Counted from the first letter of the stretch, positions 38,963-50,592 are shown. The stretch: 64,000 nt of DNA from Henricia sp. BOLD:AAB3569 (GCA_037783545.1 JBBELK010000992.1:806001-870000), one strand, 5' to 3'. Notes: generated from the sequence alone by a model not told the origin. Program-made: numbers and translations.

Positions 38963-39158
38963 ATACGGATTGTTTAAGATCTGCCAAACCCACTTTTAAT
39001 CCCATTCATAAATACCTTTGTTGTGTGAATCGGTAAAACTCATCAAAATTAGCTTGTCGTTGCATTCATATTTTCGCTTCATCTTGTTGTTTGTACATTC
39101 AAACCGCTAGCTGTGCGCGTCGAGCTGTTGTTCGATCGCGCGCGTTACGCGTATAATA

Positions 39159-39399
39159 GGGAGGTTTAGATGAACGAAAAACGCGAACGTGAACGCGAAA
39201 TTCTTTAAACACCGGTCACCTCATGAGGAGGTCTTAGAACTCGGGCTCGAACCTTGGTCACATCAACAGTTTTATCTCGCCACGAAAGTCAAATATGTAT
39301 GTTTTTGTTTTCATCTGTTCTAAGATCTCCCCAGAACAAAGTCAAGTGTTCAAAGCATTTCACGTTCGCGTTCGCGTTTTACTTGCATCTAAACCACCC
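39159..39399. mobile_element. MITE with TA duplication
   Basis: GGGAGGTTTAGATGAACG at the left and the inverse CATCTAAACCACCC at the right enclose 241 bp, with TA on both sides (39157-39158 and 39400-39401). The arms continue with GCGAACGTGAACGCG against CGCGTTCGCG... words. TA duplication suggests a Tc1/mariner source. Confidence 0.8.
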
Positions 39400-40014
39400 T
39401 ATAGTGTTGTGTACGCGCACTAATCTGTGTACACAGGGGTTTATGGGGTACTTGCATTGTTGTCCTATTTTCCCTTTTCTTTAGAATTCCTCTGTGGGGT
39501 ACCACTGTTCCTTTTGAATTTCTTTATGGGGTACCATTGTTCCATTGTGTTTGGTACCTCACAAGTGTGTCCGCGTTAGACCACGCAGACGACCCGGTAT
39601 ATGTCGCATGCACGGTGCAACTTGAAACAGTGGTCATTATCATTCGTTTAAAACCGGCCACGTGATGTGTTCTGAGCCAATGACAATGCGTTAACTGTCT
39701 AAGGTATTTATGAATGCATTTTAATGACGATTTTGGACCTAATATGCATACTTCTGACGTCATAATGACTCCATTCATAACACAACTAGCCTTTATCATA
39801 CTCCCTGACCCTGAAAACATAGTATATATATCTTGTTTGTCAAGATTGGTTGTGTATTGGCCGATTTATTGAGAAAATAGGATTTTCTCAGTGGGGGTAA
39901 GCGAAAATCTTCGTGGGGGGTCTGTAGCAAAATCTATACAGATTTGGGCGTGATCCCAACATTTTTTTGAAAGGTCTTGACATGTACAACAATAAAAGCT
40001 TGGGTGACTTTATG

Positions 40015-41080
40015 CATTTGCTATGGCCACGAACTCTCTCCTAGAGCCAGAATTAGAAGTATGTGTTTGTGTTCTCGGGATGATTTGGTATTAGCAGTAA
40101 CGAAAGCCTCTGCTGGTACATCAACCATGTTGTTCAGGATCTTGTTGAGCATAGTCAATCTGCTAGCTTTTATTCTTTCTTCCAGAGTGACCCATCCATA
40201 GTTTTGGAGAAGTGATGTAACTGTCCCTGGTGACGTGCTATAGGTTTTATCAACTAATCTAACTGCCTGTCTTTGAACTCGTTCCATTTGATGAATGTCT
40301 GCTTTCAAATGAGGGTCCAAAGCATATTCTCAAATGGGGCGAACAAATATTGTGTAGGCTGTTTCTTTGACTGAAGTATTACAAAACCACAAATTCCGTT
40401 CAATTAGTACCAATATCTTCAGAGACGTCTTGGCCACATCAGAGACATGTGCTGTCCATGACATGTTACCAGTGATATTAACACCAAGGTATTTTTGAGA
40501 GTCAACAGATCCTGACCACATAACCGGCAGACAGTTTTTGTAGGTCTCCGGGTTCCTATTATATGGAGAGAGTGTTACATTTGTCTGGGTTAAATTTCGT
40601 CAACCACTTGGATTGCCATGATTCTAGTTTATGAAGGTCTTGTTGCAGCTGGTGCTTATCATTATTGTAGACGAGGTAGCCATCTGCAAAAAGCCGAACT
40701 GTAGATTGCAGGTTTACTGGGAGGTGGTTTATATCATTATCAAGAATAGCAGTGGCCCGAGGACGGAACATTGGGGAACACCAGATGTAACTCAGATTGG
40801 CTCTGATGCCTCTCCTTCTACAGTGAATTGATAAGTGCGTCCACTGAGGAAATTGCCAATCCATGTATGCAGGGAACCGGTAAATCCATAATGACGAAGT
40901 TTGAACAAAAATAGATTACGGGGAACTTTATCAAAATCTTTGGAAAATTAGTCCAATATGGCTCCATAAGCATCCAAAGTTCTCCTGTTGTCAATTTGTT
41001 TGCTTACGTCATGAAGGGTTGTGATTAACTGGGTTGCAGTAGATCTCCTGGCCCTAAATACATGCTGATTCTATCACATA
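40015..41080 (-). pseudogene. Non-LTR retrotransposon reverse transcriptase fragment
   Basis: The minus strand reads through the RT palm and thumb. It contains a DFSKAFDKVP-like motif A region (here with an in-frame stop at 40948-40950), SGVPQ-type and VLGPLLFL motifs near 40750-40800, and LESWQSKWLTKFNPDKC near 40590. The catalytic YADD/FADD box reads FADG, so an essential Asp is lost. C-terminal pieces MERVQRQAVRLVD and RIKASRLTMLNKI follow at 40100-40290. Frame breaks occur between the pieces. It resembles CR1/jockey-like elements. It is dead and truncated at both ends. Confidence 0.85.
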
Positions 41081-41086
41081 AAATGT

Positions 41087-41172
41087 CACTATGAGCAACT
41101 AACAATGGAAATTGGGCACAAACCATTGTTATTAACAACGGTGTGTGCCCAATCTCCATTGATAGTTGCTCT
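41087..41172. mobile_element. 90 bp palindromic MITE, copy 3 of 3
   Basis: The sequence starts CACTATGAGCAACTAACAAT and contains GGAAATTGGGCACAAACCAT and its inverse, as at 10358. It abuts the 5' break of the RT fragment. Confidence 0.85.
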
Positions 41173-41174
41173 AC

Positions 41175-41420
41175 ACTCTCAGAACGCTGGTTAAAATATC
41201 ACTGGTTAAAAATCAGTTGGTTAAAAATCTCCCAATGTTGGTTAAATTCTCCGAGTTGGGTAATTTTTTCTTTAACCAGGGGTTGGTTAGGAAATATTAT
41301 GCTTTCTGGTTGGGTAAACAGCGGGTTGTGTAAAATATAAGATCAGAGGGCTGTATTTTAACCAACTATGGTTATAATTTACACCCCCCGCAAAGCGAAA
41401 GTTGGTTAAAAAATTCGCCC
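41175..41420. repeat. TGGTTAAA-word cluster
   Basis: TGGTTAAA and its inverse TTTAACCA occur about ten times in 240 bases, partly as inverted pairs around the centre. It is likely part of a degenerate non-autonomous element. The layout resembles the AACGTTGT cluster near 25917. Confidence 0.5.
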
Positions 41421-42901
41421 AACCATGTCACGTGGTGTCCAGTGAAAGCCACCATTGGTTAGTGACTCGATTGTCTGCAGAAAGGCAAGAGCGACAAAAT
41501 GCCCACGCGCGTTCGTTTCGTGTGTGTGTGTGCCTTGTACGTGTAAAACTAGTACACAAACGTATACAGGACTCGTGTCATGGAGGATGTGTTGACGGCA
41601 AATTTGCAAAATGTAATGGTGTTTCCGAGCCGAAACGACTAATTTAAGGTAAGTTTTGCCTCGTTAATTGTCTGGTCCGATCGGTGAATGGTGGGGGGAC
41701 ATTTTAGTGGTTGCTAGCGGTCGGTTTTGGAAACCTTTCTCGAAGATTTAAGCCGATTTCAAAGTGTTATTTTTTACCCGTACGCGCGCGCGGGTTGTCA
41801 CGAGTATAACGTTACTTTCACGTTGCATGCAGCGCGCCGTGTGCAGCGAGTGCGGGCCACAAACTACATCACATGTACAGTACACCAACTCGCTACGCAC
41901 GGCCTGTATACGTGTAACTTTTTCCCACCACTGGCCCGCCGGGCTGCCCCACCTAAGAGGTAGGGATTATCACTTTTCGAATGACAAATTCTCCACCCGT
42001 GGGGCAAAATTTGGGTTACAAACTCCCCACCCATGGGCCAAAAGATGCACGTTTTGCTCCCTGTGCGCTGAAAATTTGATTTTCATGCGTTTAAGTCCCA
42101 CCCTGGGGCACGGAAATCGTCGGACCAAATCCCCACCTAAGGGGTGGGGCATCGCAGGGTGGAGTAGCGCGGGGGAGGGATGGGGGCAGTGATAGGTGCA
42201 TTATTAATAATAATAATGAATATTTGTAATGCGCCGGTATCCATCAGAAAGATTATCAGTTGCTATTAGTTTAATAGTAGTATGAATGAATGGGTCACAT
42301 ATAGGCCTACCGCCTTTGGATCTTACTATGTTAATACTAGTCCTTGTTTCATTTTGTTTATCCAACAGTGCTGATCGGATCGGATCGATAACAACTATGA
42401 CAGCAGAGGCCAAGGCCATAACCACTCATCATGCACATCACAGTTGATCTGACTAGGCTACTGCTAAGCAAGGCTTCGGCGTGAACCACGTCTTTTTGAT
42501 CAAAGCTGCATTTTGGCCACTTTTTCGACACAACTACAGGTTGAGTAAAAAAAAATATGCACTTTTAAAATTACTTGTTGTGTTTTAGTGTATCAATATT
42601 TATTTGAGATGTTTTGACAACATGTATTTTGGATAAGTTCTCCTGTGTCTTTTGGTAACAGTTTAATTAAATTATGTCTTGCGCCAATTCAGTATGGCTA
42701 GGAAAAAGAAAAGGATTTGAACCAGTGCAGAGCTGCCATCCGTCCCAGATTTTGCAACAGGTTCTTCGGAAAATAATTAATTTGGTGGTCTCTTTTTTTT
42801 TCACTTCTGATGTTGGCGCAAGTCGTGTTCCACCTGACATCGTTATTTGCCTAATGTGCGGTCATGCATGAAACATAATTTAAATGACACAGGAGAACCT
42901 A
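41421..42901. other. No recognisable gene
   Basis: Near 41990-42150 there are several CCCCACCC and TGGGGCA words in a short-range repeat. Otherwise the sequence is unremarkable. Nothing here resembles the missing N-terminal part of the viral polymerase found at 46.9 kb. Confidence 0.5.
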
Positions 42902-45900
42902 TAGACCAGGCTGAAAATGAGCCAGGTATCACCTGGAGAGTTAGTTAATCTCACGTGGTTTTTCTGGACCGGTTTTTCATGGGAAACAAGAATATTTTTG
43001 GTAAAAAGCCCAAATCCTGAACCCACACCCTAAAAAGGGGCGGGGCAAGGGAGTGGGCGGGTAGTCTATCTAGGGCATCCGAATGGTCTGGCAGGAGGAT
43101 TAGGGTCCCATGCACACTCTCTCAAGATGCTAAAATGATTCTTAGCACTCTGGGGGCATCTAGTGCTTAAGGAATTTTGATATTGCCATTGGACAAAAAC
43201 TCCCACGGGTCCTAATTAGCATATTTCAAAGATGGCCGCCATCAGAATGCCAAGTTTTAATGGTAGCCCCCTAATCAGCCGATCTTGAAGGTTCTGGTGT
43301 TGCTACTGTGGTTTTCTGTGGTTCTGAATCCAATTATGAGGTTTTTAAAATGATAAGAGGTCAAGGTAACGTGATTAGGCTGAGGATCAGGGTCATTTCC
43401 AAGATGGCCGCCATTGAAATTAACAGGTGCCAGGTATATGCAGTGTCAGGTGTAGGTACCTAATCGACCGATTTTAAAGATACTTGTGTTAATACTATGG
43501 TTTTCTATGATGATGAATCCAAGTCTGAGGTTTTCAAAATGGTGAGAAGTCAAGATCACGTGATTAGGCTGGGAATCAGGGTCATTTCCAAGATGGCCGC
43601 CATTGAAATTAACAGGTATCAGGTGTAGGCAGTGTCAGGTGTAGGTACCTAATCGGTCGATTTTAAAGATTATGGTGTTGATATTATGGTTTTGCATGAT
43701 GCTGAATCAAATTCTGAGGTTTTCAAAATGGTGAGAAGTCAGGGTCACGTGATTAGGCTAAAGATTAGGGTCATTTCGAAGATGGCCGCCATTGAAATTA
43801 ACAGGTGCCAGGTGTAGGCAGTGTCAGGTGTTGGTACCTAATCGACCGATTTTAAAGATACTTGTGTTGATACTATAGGTTTCCATGATGATGAATCCAA
43901 GTCTGAGGTTTTCAAAATGGTGAGAAGTCAAGATCACGTGATTAGGCTGGGAATCAGGGTCATTTCCAAGATGGCCGCCATTGAAATTGGCAGGTGCCTG
44001 GTGTAGGCAGTGTCAGGTGTATACCTAATCGGCCGATTGTAAAGATCCTGGTGTTGATACTATGGTTTTGCATGAAGCTGAATCTAATTCTGAGGTTTTC
44101 AAAATGGTGAGAAGTCAGGGTCACGTGATTAGGCTGAGGATCAGGGTCATTTCCAAGATGACCGCCATTGAAATGCCGTGTGTCAGGTATACATGTATAT
44201 AGGCATGCACCTAATGAGCCAATTTAATGATCCTGGTGTTGATAATATGGTTTTCCATGGTGCTAAGTTCAATTTTGAGGTTTGCAAAATGATGAGAGGT
44301 CAGGATCACGAGATTAGGATGCGGATTAGGGTAATTTCCAAGATGGCCGCCATTGGAATGCTGTGTGTTAGGTGTACACGTAGGCACCTAATCAGCCGAT
44401 GTTATTGATCCTGGTGTTGATAATATGGTTTTCCATTGTGCTGAGTCCAATTCTGTGGTTTTTATCATAATGAGATGTTAGGGTTACGTGATTAGGCTTA
44501 GGATCGAGGTCATTTTTAGTAATGGCGGCCATCTTGGAAATCTTATCATGTGATCGTTACATCTCATCATCTTAAAAACCTCCGAATTGAATTCAGCACC
44601 ATGGAAAACCATAGTGTCAAGACCAGGATCTTTAATATCGGCCAATTAGGTACCTATACACCTGACACTACCTACACTTGGCACCTGGGGCCTATTTCAT
44701 AAAGCAATTAAGCAGAAATATTTGCTCAATCAAAAATTTGTTTGCTTTATAAAAATGAGTCAATAGTCGAAATTCCCCTTCAACTTGTGTTTTTCACAAG
44801 AATATCTGCTATTCTTGCTAAAAACACAAGTTGACGTACAATTTTGATTATTTACTCATTTTTATTAAGCAAACAAATTTTTGATTAAGCAAATTTTTCT
44901 GCTTAATTGCTTTATGAAATTGGCCCCTGTTAATTTAAATGGCGGCCATCTTCGAAATGACCCTGATCCGCATCCTAATCACGTGATCCTGACCTCATCA
45001 TTTTGAAAACCTCAGCATTGGACTCAGCACCGTTGAAACTTATATTATTAACACCATGCAGGATCAATAAAATAGCTTGATTAGGTGCCTACATGTGCAC
45101 ATGACGCTTGGCATTTCAATGGCGGCCATTTTGGAAATGACCCTGATCCTCAGCCTAATCACGTGATCCTAACTTCTTACTATTTTGAAAACCTCTGAAT
45201 TGGATTCAGCACCATGGAAAACCATAGTATCAACACCAGGATCAATATAATCGGCCGATTATGTGCCTACGTGTACACCTGGCACCTGTTAATTTCAATG
45301 GCGGCCTTCTTCGAAATGACCCTGATCTTCAGCCTAATCACGTGACCCTGACTTCTCACCATTTTGAAAACCTCAGAATTAGATTCAGCATCATGCAAAA
45401 CCACAGTATCAACACCAGGATCTTTACAATCGGCCGATTAGGTATACACCTGACACTGCCTACACCTGGCACCTGCCAATTTCAATGGCGGCCATCTTGG
45501 AAATGACCCTGATTCCCAGCCTAATCACGTGATCTTGACTTCTCACCATTTTGAAAACCTCAGACTTGGATTCATCATCATGGAAACCTATAGTATCAAC
45601 ACCTTTAAAATCGGTCGATTAGGATACCAACACCTGACACTGCCTACACCTGGCACCTGTTAATTTCAATGGCGGCCATCTTCGAAATGACCATAATCTT
45701 TAGCCTAATCACGTGACCCTGACTTCTCACCATTTTGAAAACCTCAGAATTTGATTCAGCATCATGCAAAACCATAATATCAACACCATAATCTTTAAAA
45801 TCGACCGATTAGGTAACTACACCGGACACTGCCTACACCTGATACCTGTTAATTTCAATGGCGGCCATCTTGGAAATGACCCTGATTCCCAGCCTAATCA

Positions 45901-46936
45901 CGTGATCTTGACTTCTCACCATTTTGAAAACCTCAGACTTGGATTCATCATCATGGAAACCTATAGTATCAACACAAGTATCTTTAAAATCGGTCGATTA
46001 GGTACCAACACCTGACACTGCCTACACCTGGCACCTGTTAATTTCAATGGCGGCCATCTTCGAAATGACCCTAATCTTTAGCCTAATCACGTGACCCTGA
46101 CTTCTCACCATTTTGAAAACCTCAGAATTTGATTCAGCATCATGCAAAACCATAATATCAACACCATAATCTTTAAAATCGACCGATTAGGTACCTACAC
46201 CTGACACTGCCTACACCTGATACCTGTTAATTTCAATGGCGGCCATCTTGGAAATGACCCTGATTCCCAGCCTAATCACGTGATCTTGACTTCTCACCAT
46301 TTTGAAAACCTCAGACTTGGATTCATCATCATATAAAACCATAGTATTAACACAAGTATCTTTGAAATCGGTCGATTAGGTACCTACACCTGACACTGCC
46401 TATACCTGGCACCTGTTAATTTCAATGGCGGCCATCTTGGAAATGACCCTGATCCTCAGCCTAATCACGTTACCTTTACCTCTTATCATTTTAAAAACCT
46501 TAGAATTGGATTCAGAACCACAGAAAACCACAGTAGCAACACCAGAACCTTCAAGATCGGCTGATTAGGGGGCTACCATTAAAACTTGGCATTCTGATGG
46601 CGGCCATCTTTGAAATATGCTAATTAGGACCCGTGGGAGTTTTTGTCCAATGGCAATATCAAAATTCCTTAAGCACTAGATGCCCCCAGAGTGCTAAGAA
46701 TCATTTTAGCATCTTGAGAGAGTGTGCATGGGACCCTAATCCTCCTGCCAGACCATTCGGATGCCCTAGATAGACTACCCGCCCACTCCCTTGCCCCGCC
46801 CCTTTTTAGGGTGTGGGTTCAGGATTTGGGTTTTTACCAAAAATATTCTTGTTCCCCATGAAAAACCGGTCCAGAAAAACCACGTGAGATTAACTAACTC
46901 TCCAGGTGATACCTGGCTCATTTTCAGCCTGGTCTA
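42902..46936. mobile_element. Giant foldback element of about 187 bp tandem units
   Basis: The ends TAGACCAGGCTGAAAATGAG (42902) and its inverse ending CAGCCTGGTCTA (46936) match, and the outer 330 bp of each arm are near-perfect inverse copies. The left arm has seven units marked by AAGATGGCCGCCATT at about 43231, 43401, 43591, 43781, 43971, 44156 and 44341. Orientation flips at about 44515 and the right arm has about ten or eleven units in the inverse sense up to 46600. Each unit also holds an ATCACGTGAT palindrome. TA flanks could be a mariner-type duplication. No coding frame. The insertion cuts into the polymerase reading frame on its right. Confidence 0.88.
44687..44927. mobile_element. 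MITE inserted in the foldback array
   Basis: GGGGCCTATTTCATAAAGCA and its inverse (GCTTTATGAAATTGGCCCC-like) enclose 241 bp, with AATTAAGCAGAAA and TTTCTGCTTAATT continuing the arms. Neighbouring units of the array read GGCACCTGTTAATTT without interruption, which shows this is a clean insertion after CACCT. Inner words AACAAATTT and ACACAAGTTGA are also mirrored. Confidence 0.85.
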
Positions 46937-46937
46937 A

Positions 46938-49204
46938 TCAGGCAAATAGATCAATCAAAGTGCACGTGCGAGTTACCAAAGTCAAAGAAAATAAAACGGA
47001 ATGGTAAAGATGTATACTGGTGCGAAAATTGCCAAAAGGAAACTCAGTCTTTCTCAAAGGTGAGAGACCACTGTCATATAACCGGCAACTTTAGGGGCGC
47101 GGCTCACAACGCTTGTAATCTGAAACTATCCATCAAACCAAAAATAAATAAAATCCCAGTCTTTTTTCATAATTTGGAAAATTACGACGCGCACTTGATC
47201 ATGCAGGGAATTTCTGAATTTAGCGGAGACATTTTTTGCATACCAAAGACATCCGAAAAATACATTTCTTTTTCTCTAGGTCAACTGAGATTTGTCGACT
47301 CGTTTCACTTTTTAGCTAGCTCTCTAGATAAGCTGAGTAAGATATGCCCCAGCGAGCAATTTAACTTGCTCAAAACTCTGACTCAAGACGAAGAAAAATT
47401 CAAGTTGATCTTGAAAAAGGGCGTTTATCCTTACGAGTACATGGACTCTTTCGACAAATTTAAAGAGACTAAATTACCGACCAAATCAAAATTCTATAGC
47501 AAGTTAAACAACGGTAACGTATCCGACGAGGACTATTTGCACGCTCAAAGAGCTTGGCGAGAATTTGAAATCTCTAATATGGGAGAATATCACGACCTGT
47601 ACGTATAGACCGACACGTTGTTGTTGGCGGACATTTTCCAAAACTTTAGACAGACTTGCCTAGAGCACTACGGGTTAGACCCGGCCAATTACTTTACATC
47701 GCCGGGCCTCAGCTGGGACGCGTTGCTCAAACATTCAAAGGCTCAACTAGAATTACTGACGGATTACGACATGTATCTTTTTGTAGAGCGCGGGATAAGG
47801 GGCGGAATTTCTAGCGTCGGCTCCAAGAGATACGTAAGAGCAAACAACAAGTACTTGCAAGATTACGACCAAACAAAACCGAGCACGTTCATACAATATT
47901 TGGACGCCAATAACCTGTACGGGTGGGCCATGTCTCAACCGCTGCCAGTCGGCGACTTTAAATGGCTTACCGACAGAAAGATTAAATTCTTTACGGAAGA
48001 CGTACTAAAGATATTGGAAGCTCAATCCGAGAGGGGATACATTTTGGAAGTGGACTTGGAATATCCAAAAGAATTACACGACGAGCACAACGACTATCCT
48101 CTAGCTCCGGAAAACTTGAACGTGTCTCAAGAGTGGTTTTCAGATTACCAACGACGACTAATCGAGAAAAACGACTTGTCACCGCCCGACGTGGACAAAT
48201 TAACGTGCACTCTGAAAAATAGAACTAAATACGTCGTTCACTATCAGACCCTAAAATTGTATCTCAACCTAGGATTAAGATTGACCAAGATTCACAGAAT
48301 TTTGTCGTTTAAGCAAACTGATTGGATGAAGTCGTACATCGACAAAAACACTCAGCTGCGCAAGGAATCAAAATCGGATTTTGAAAAAGACTTTTTTAAG
48401 CTGATGAACAATTCGGTCTTTGGAAAGACGATGGAAAACGTGCGTAATCGACTAAACTCGGAGATAGTCAGATTAGAAGACGAAAAGAAGCTTTCTAAAA
48501 TGTGCTCGTTACCAAATTACGAATCTACTACCGTCTTTGAAGACTGCAAATTGGCAATGGTCAACATGTATAGGACAAAGACGGTACTGGACAAGCCAAT
48601 CTTCTGCGGAATGACTATCCTCGACTCGTCGAAAACGTTAATGTACGACTTTTATTACAATCATTTGAAGCGTAAGTACAAAGATAACGCGAGTCTGGTG
48701 TACACAGACACCGACAGCCTTCTCTTGGAAATTAAAACCGACGACGTGTACGCCGACATGGCCAAGTATAAGCACTTGTACGACTTTTCAAATTATCCGA
48801 AAGATCACGAGCTGTACGACGATTCTAATAAAAAGGTCATAGGCAAATTTAAAGACGAGGTCGCGGGCCAACAGATTATAGAGGCGGTGTGCATCAGACC
48901 GAAATTGTACGCCATTCGGACGGAGCGAGACGTCATCAAAAAGGCAAAATGCATTAAAAGGGCGGTGGTCAGAGACAACCTGACGCTAGACTCGTACAAA
49001 AAATCTCTATTTAAATCTACTCTGGTTTACGAAAAACAAAACATTTTAAAGAGCGAAAAACATCAAATTTACTCAATCACTCAAAACAAGTTAGCAATTT
49101 CGCCTCTGGATACAAAGAGATTTCTTTTAAACGACGGCATAAATACACTAGCGTCCGGACACTACTCTACGGGTGGTAGCTCCGTGCCCGCGGGCACTAC
49201 TTGA
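46938..49204 (+). pseudogene. Protein-primed family B DNA polymerase of a Polinton/adintovirus-like element, 5'-truncated
   Basis: This enzyme would copy the linear viral genome from a protein primer. The preserved part starts with an endonuclease VII-like zinc region (CENC at about 47021-47032, VRDHCHITG, GAAHNACN). Then come ExoII (FFHNLENYDAHLI, about 47163), motif A (DANNLYGWAM, 47903), motif B (KLMNNSVFGKTMENV, about 48399) and motif C (YTDTDS, 48701-48718). ExoI and everything before it are missing because the foldback element ends at 46936. A single in-frame TAG at 47606-47608 falls inside the ExoIII motif. The C-terminus (LLNDGINTLASGHYS) is intact and overlaps the integrase tail by 43 bases on the other strand. 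About 750 codons remain, against more than 1000 usual for the family. Confidence 0.92.
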
Positions 49205-50148
49205 AGCTCTTGTCGCGCAAAAGACCTCTTTGGAGCGGGGTCGTTTAAATAATACAAGATTGGTTGACCGCGCGTGCGGGTGTACTCTTTGATCGTAAAC
49301 GTTGAAAGAGACCATATGGGATCTGTCGCCCGCCTCTTTTCGCCACCCTCTGACTCACCCGGCTGATACATGTACCTGAATAAATCTTTACCAATTTCTA
49401 ACGGCGTCTCTTTAACGCCGGGTGCTGCGGGCGTCTGCTCGAATCGCTTCAATTTAATGGCGTCTATAGGCTTCTTACCGATTAAACGAGTTACCTCGTC
49501 ATTCATAGCTTTGATTACGTCGGGCAGTCTCTTTACCCACTCTGTATTTCTAGACTTTGGGTCTAGCATTTCTTTCGAGTATTGATGGCCGAATAATACC
49601 TCGGCTAATGACCTGTTGAATCTCTCTACTATACCCTGGGCTCGATGTAATCCGGGTATGCCGCGTTGTACTATAACGCCATTTTTATTCATGAGCGCGT
49701 TAAAACTGCCCATAAACTCTCTACCCGGATCTACTTTAATAGTCTTTGGCCACGTCAAAGGCGATCGCTTATAAATTTTGTTGATGGCGTCGGTAACTTG
49801 ATCCGCGGTCTTAGAAGTTAGAGGCTCGGCTTCTTTATATCTACTCGCGACGTCTACTACCGTCAACGCGTATTTGAAAGTTTTAGACTTTATTTTGTCG
49901 TAGGGTAAAAACAACAGGTCGGCCTGATGCACGACGTTTGGTACGCCGTAACTAGAATTTAAAGAAGTAGGTCTAGGTATATACGTCGGAGGGGGTAGAT
50001 AAATTTGCCACATTGCTTGTTTGCGCAACCAATTTCTAGACTCTTCTTCACTCGTCTTTGCTTTTTTAGCTAAATTCTTAACCGCACCGTCGCCCTTCCA
50101 GTATCCCCTCGGCCCGTAATACAACTTGCTAAATTTCTCGTCGTTCAT
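49162..50148 (-). CDS. Retroviral-type integrase (rve) of the Polinton-like element
   Basis: The 328-residue protein inserts viral DNA into host chromosomes. The RNase H-fold core carries the catalytic triad D77 (HQADLLFLP), D140 (KVDPGREFMG) and E175 (GIVERFNRSL), so the spacing is D-62-D-34-E, normal for retroviral and Polinton integrases. The N-terminal 40 residues are basic and a C-terminal SH3/chromo-like segment (SLSTFTIKEYTRTRGQPILY) follows. The frame is complete from ATG to stop. Its gene converges on the polymerase with a 43-base overlap, a compact arrangement typical of these elements. Confidence 0.93.
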   Translation of the reverse strand: MNDEKFSKLYYGPRGYWKGDGAVKNLAKKAKTSEEESRNWLRKQAMWQIYLPPPTYIPRPTSLNSSYGVPNVVHQADLLFLPYDKIKSKTFKYALTVVDVASRYKEAEPLTSKTADQVTDAINKIYKRSPLTWPKTIKVDPGREFMGSFNALMNKNGVIVQRGIPGLHRAQGIVERFNRSLAEVLFGHQYSKEMLDPKSRNTEWVKRLPDVIKAMNDEVTRLIGKKPIDAIKLKRFEQTPAAPGVKETPLEIGKDLFRYMYQPGESEGGEKRRATDPIWSLSTFTIKEYTRTRGQPILYYLNDPAPKRSFARQELQVVPAGTELPPVE

Positions 50149-50160
50149 AGTCTATTTAAT

Positions 50161-50592
50161 TTAGATATATTTGTAAACTAAAAATGTCAGTAAACCCAGA
50201 CCGCCCACGATGAATATTACCTCTCCGTCTTTTACGTGTTATGGCTTGGCGTAAAAGTCGGACAATCTCGGCTCGCGAGTTAACCCTACCGGCATTTTTT
50301 TATCTTCGCCGGTGAGCTGGTTGTACTCATACAGCGCCTCGTCGACGTCGCTAAAAGTACGCCGAGCGTGGGCTTCCTTTTTAAGACGGTCGTTTAAGTA
50401 ATCCAAATATTTTAAGCGGCTCTTTTCAAATTGTTGCTTAGCGGTAGTAAGTTGTTCTAACGCCAAGTCGTGTCGTTTACGTTCTTCGTCGTCTTTCCCG
50501 AGTTTAGAAACCAAGAAATTTGATCCCCCGAATGCTACCGCATTCAATATAGCTCCACCCAACATCATCGCTATCGACGCCATTTTAATCAT
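50161..50592 (-). pseudogene. Small conserved Polinton-like protein with interrupted C-terminal membrane segment
   Basis: The open part (117 codons, 50592-50239) starts MIKMASIAMMLGGAILNAVA, a hydrophobic N-terminal segment. It is followed by a charged helix (ERKRHDLALEQLTTAKQQFE) with coiled-coil character and LSDFYAKP at the end. Directly after the TAA at 50239-50241 the same frame continues for about 20 codons that spell a membrane helix (IFIVGGLGLLTFLVYKY) and stops at 50161-50163. I recall relatives in invertebrate Polinton-like elements that include such a tail, so the TAA is probably a nonsense mutation. Function is unknown; a virion membrane or minor capsid role is a guess. Confidence 0.7.

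Noticed and set aside
41621-41650. First exon ending near a GTAAGT-like donor
   Set aside because: Only a short frame with no family match; such donors are common by chance.
42902-46936. The palindrome as a head-to-head viral dimer or the virus's own terminal repeat
   Set aside because: No second polymerase lies on the left side, and a single-copy Polinton would have one arm at each end rather than both arms on one side.
47606-50241. Alternative genetic code reading TAG and TAA as Gln
   Set aside because: Both internal stops sit where a Gln would be acceptable, but TAA is used as a genuine stop by the capsid, ATPase and ALDH7A1 genes, so recoding is not consistent.
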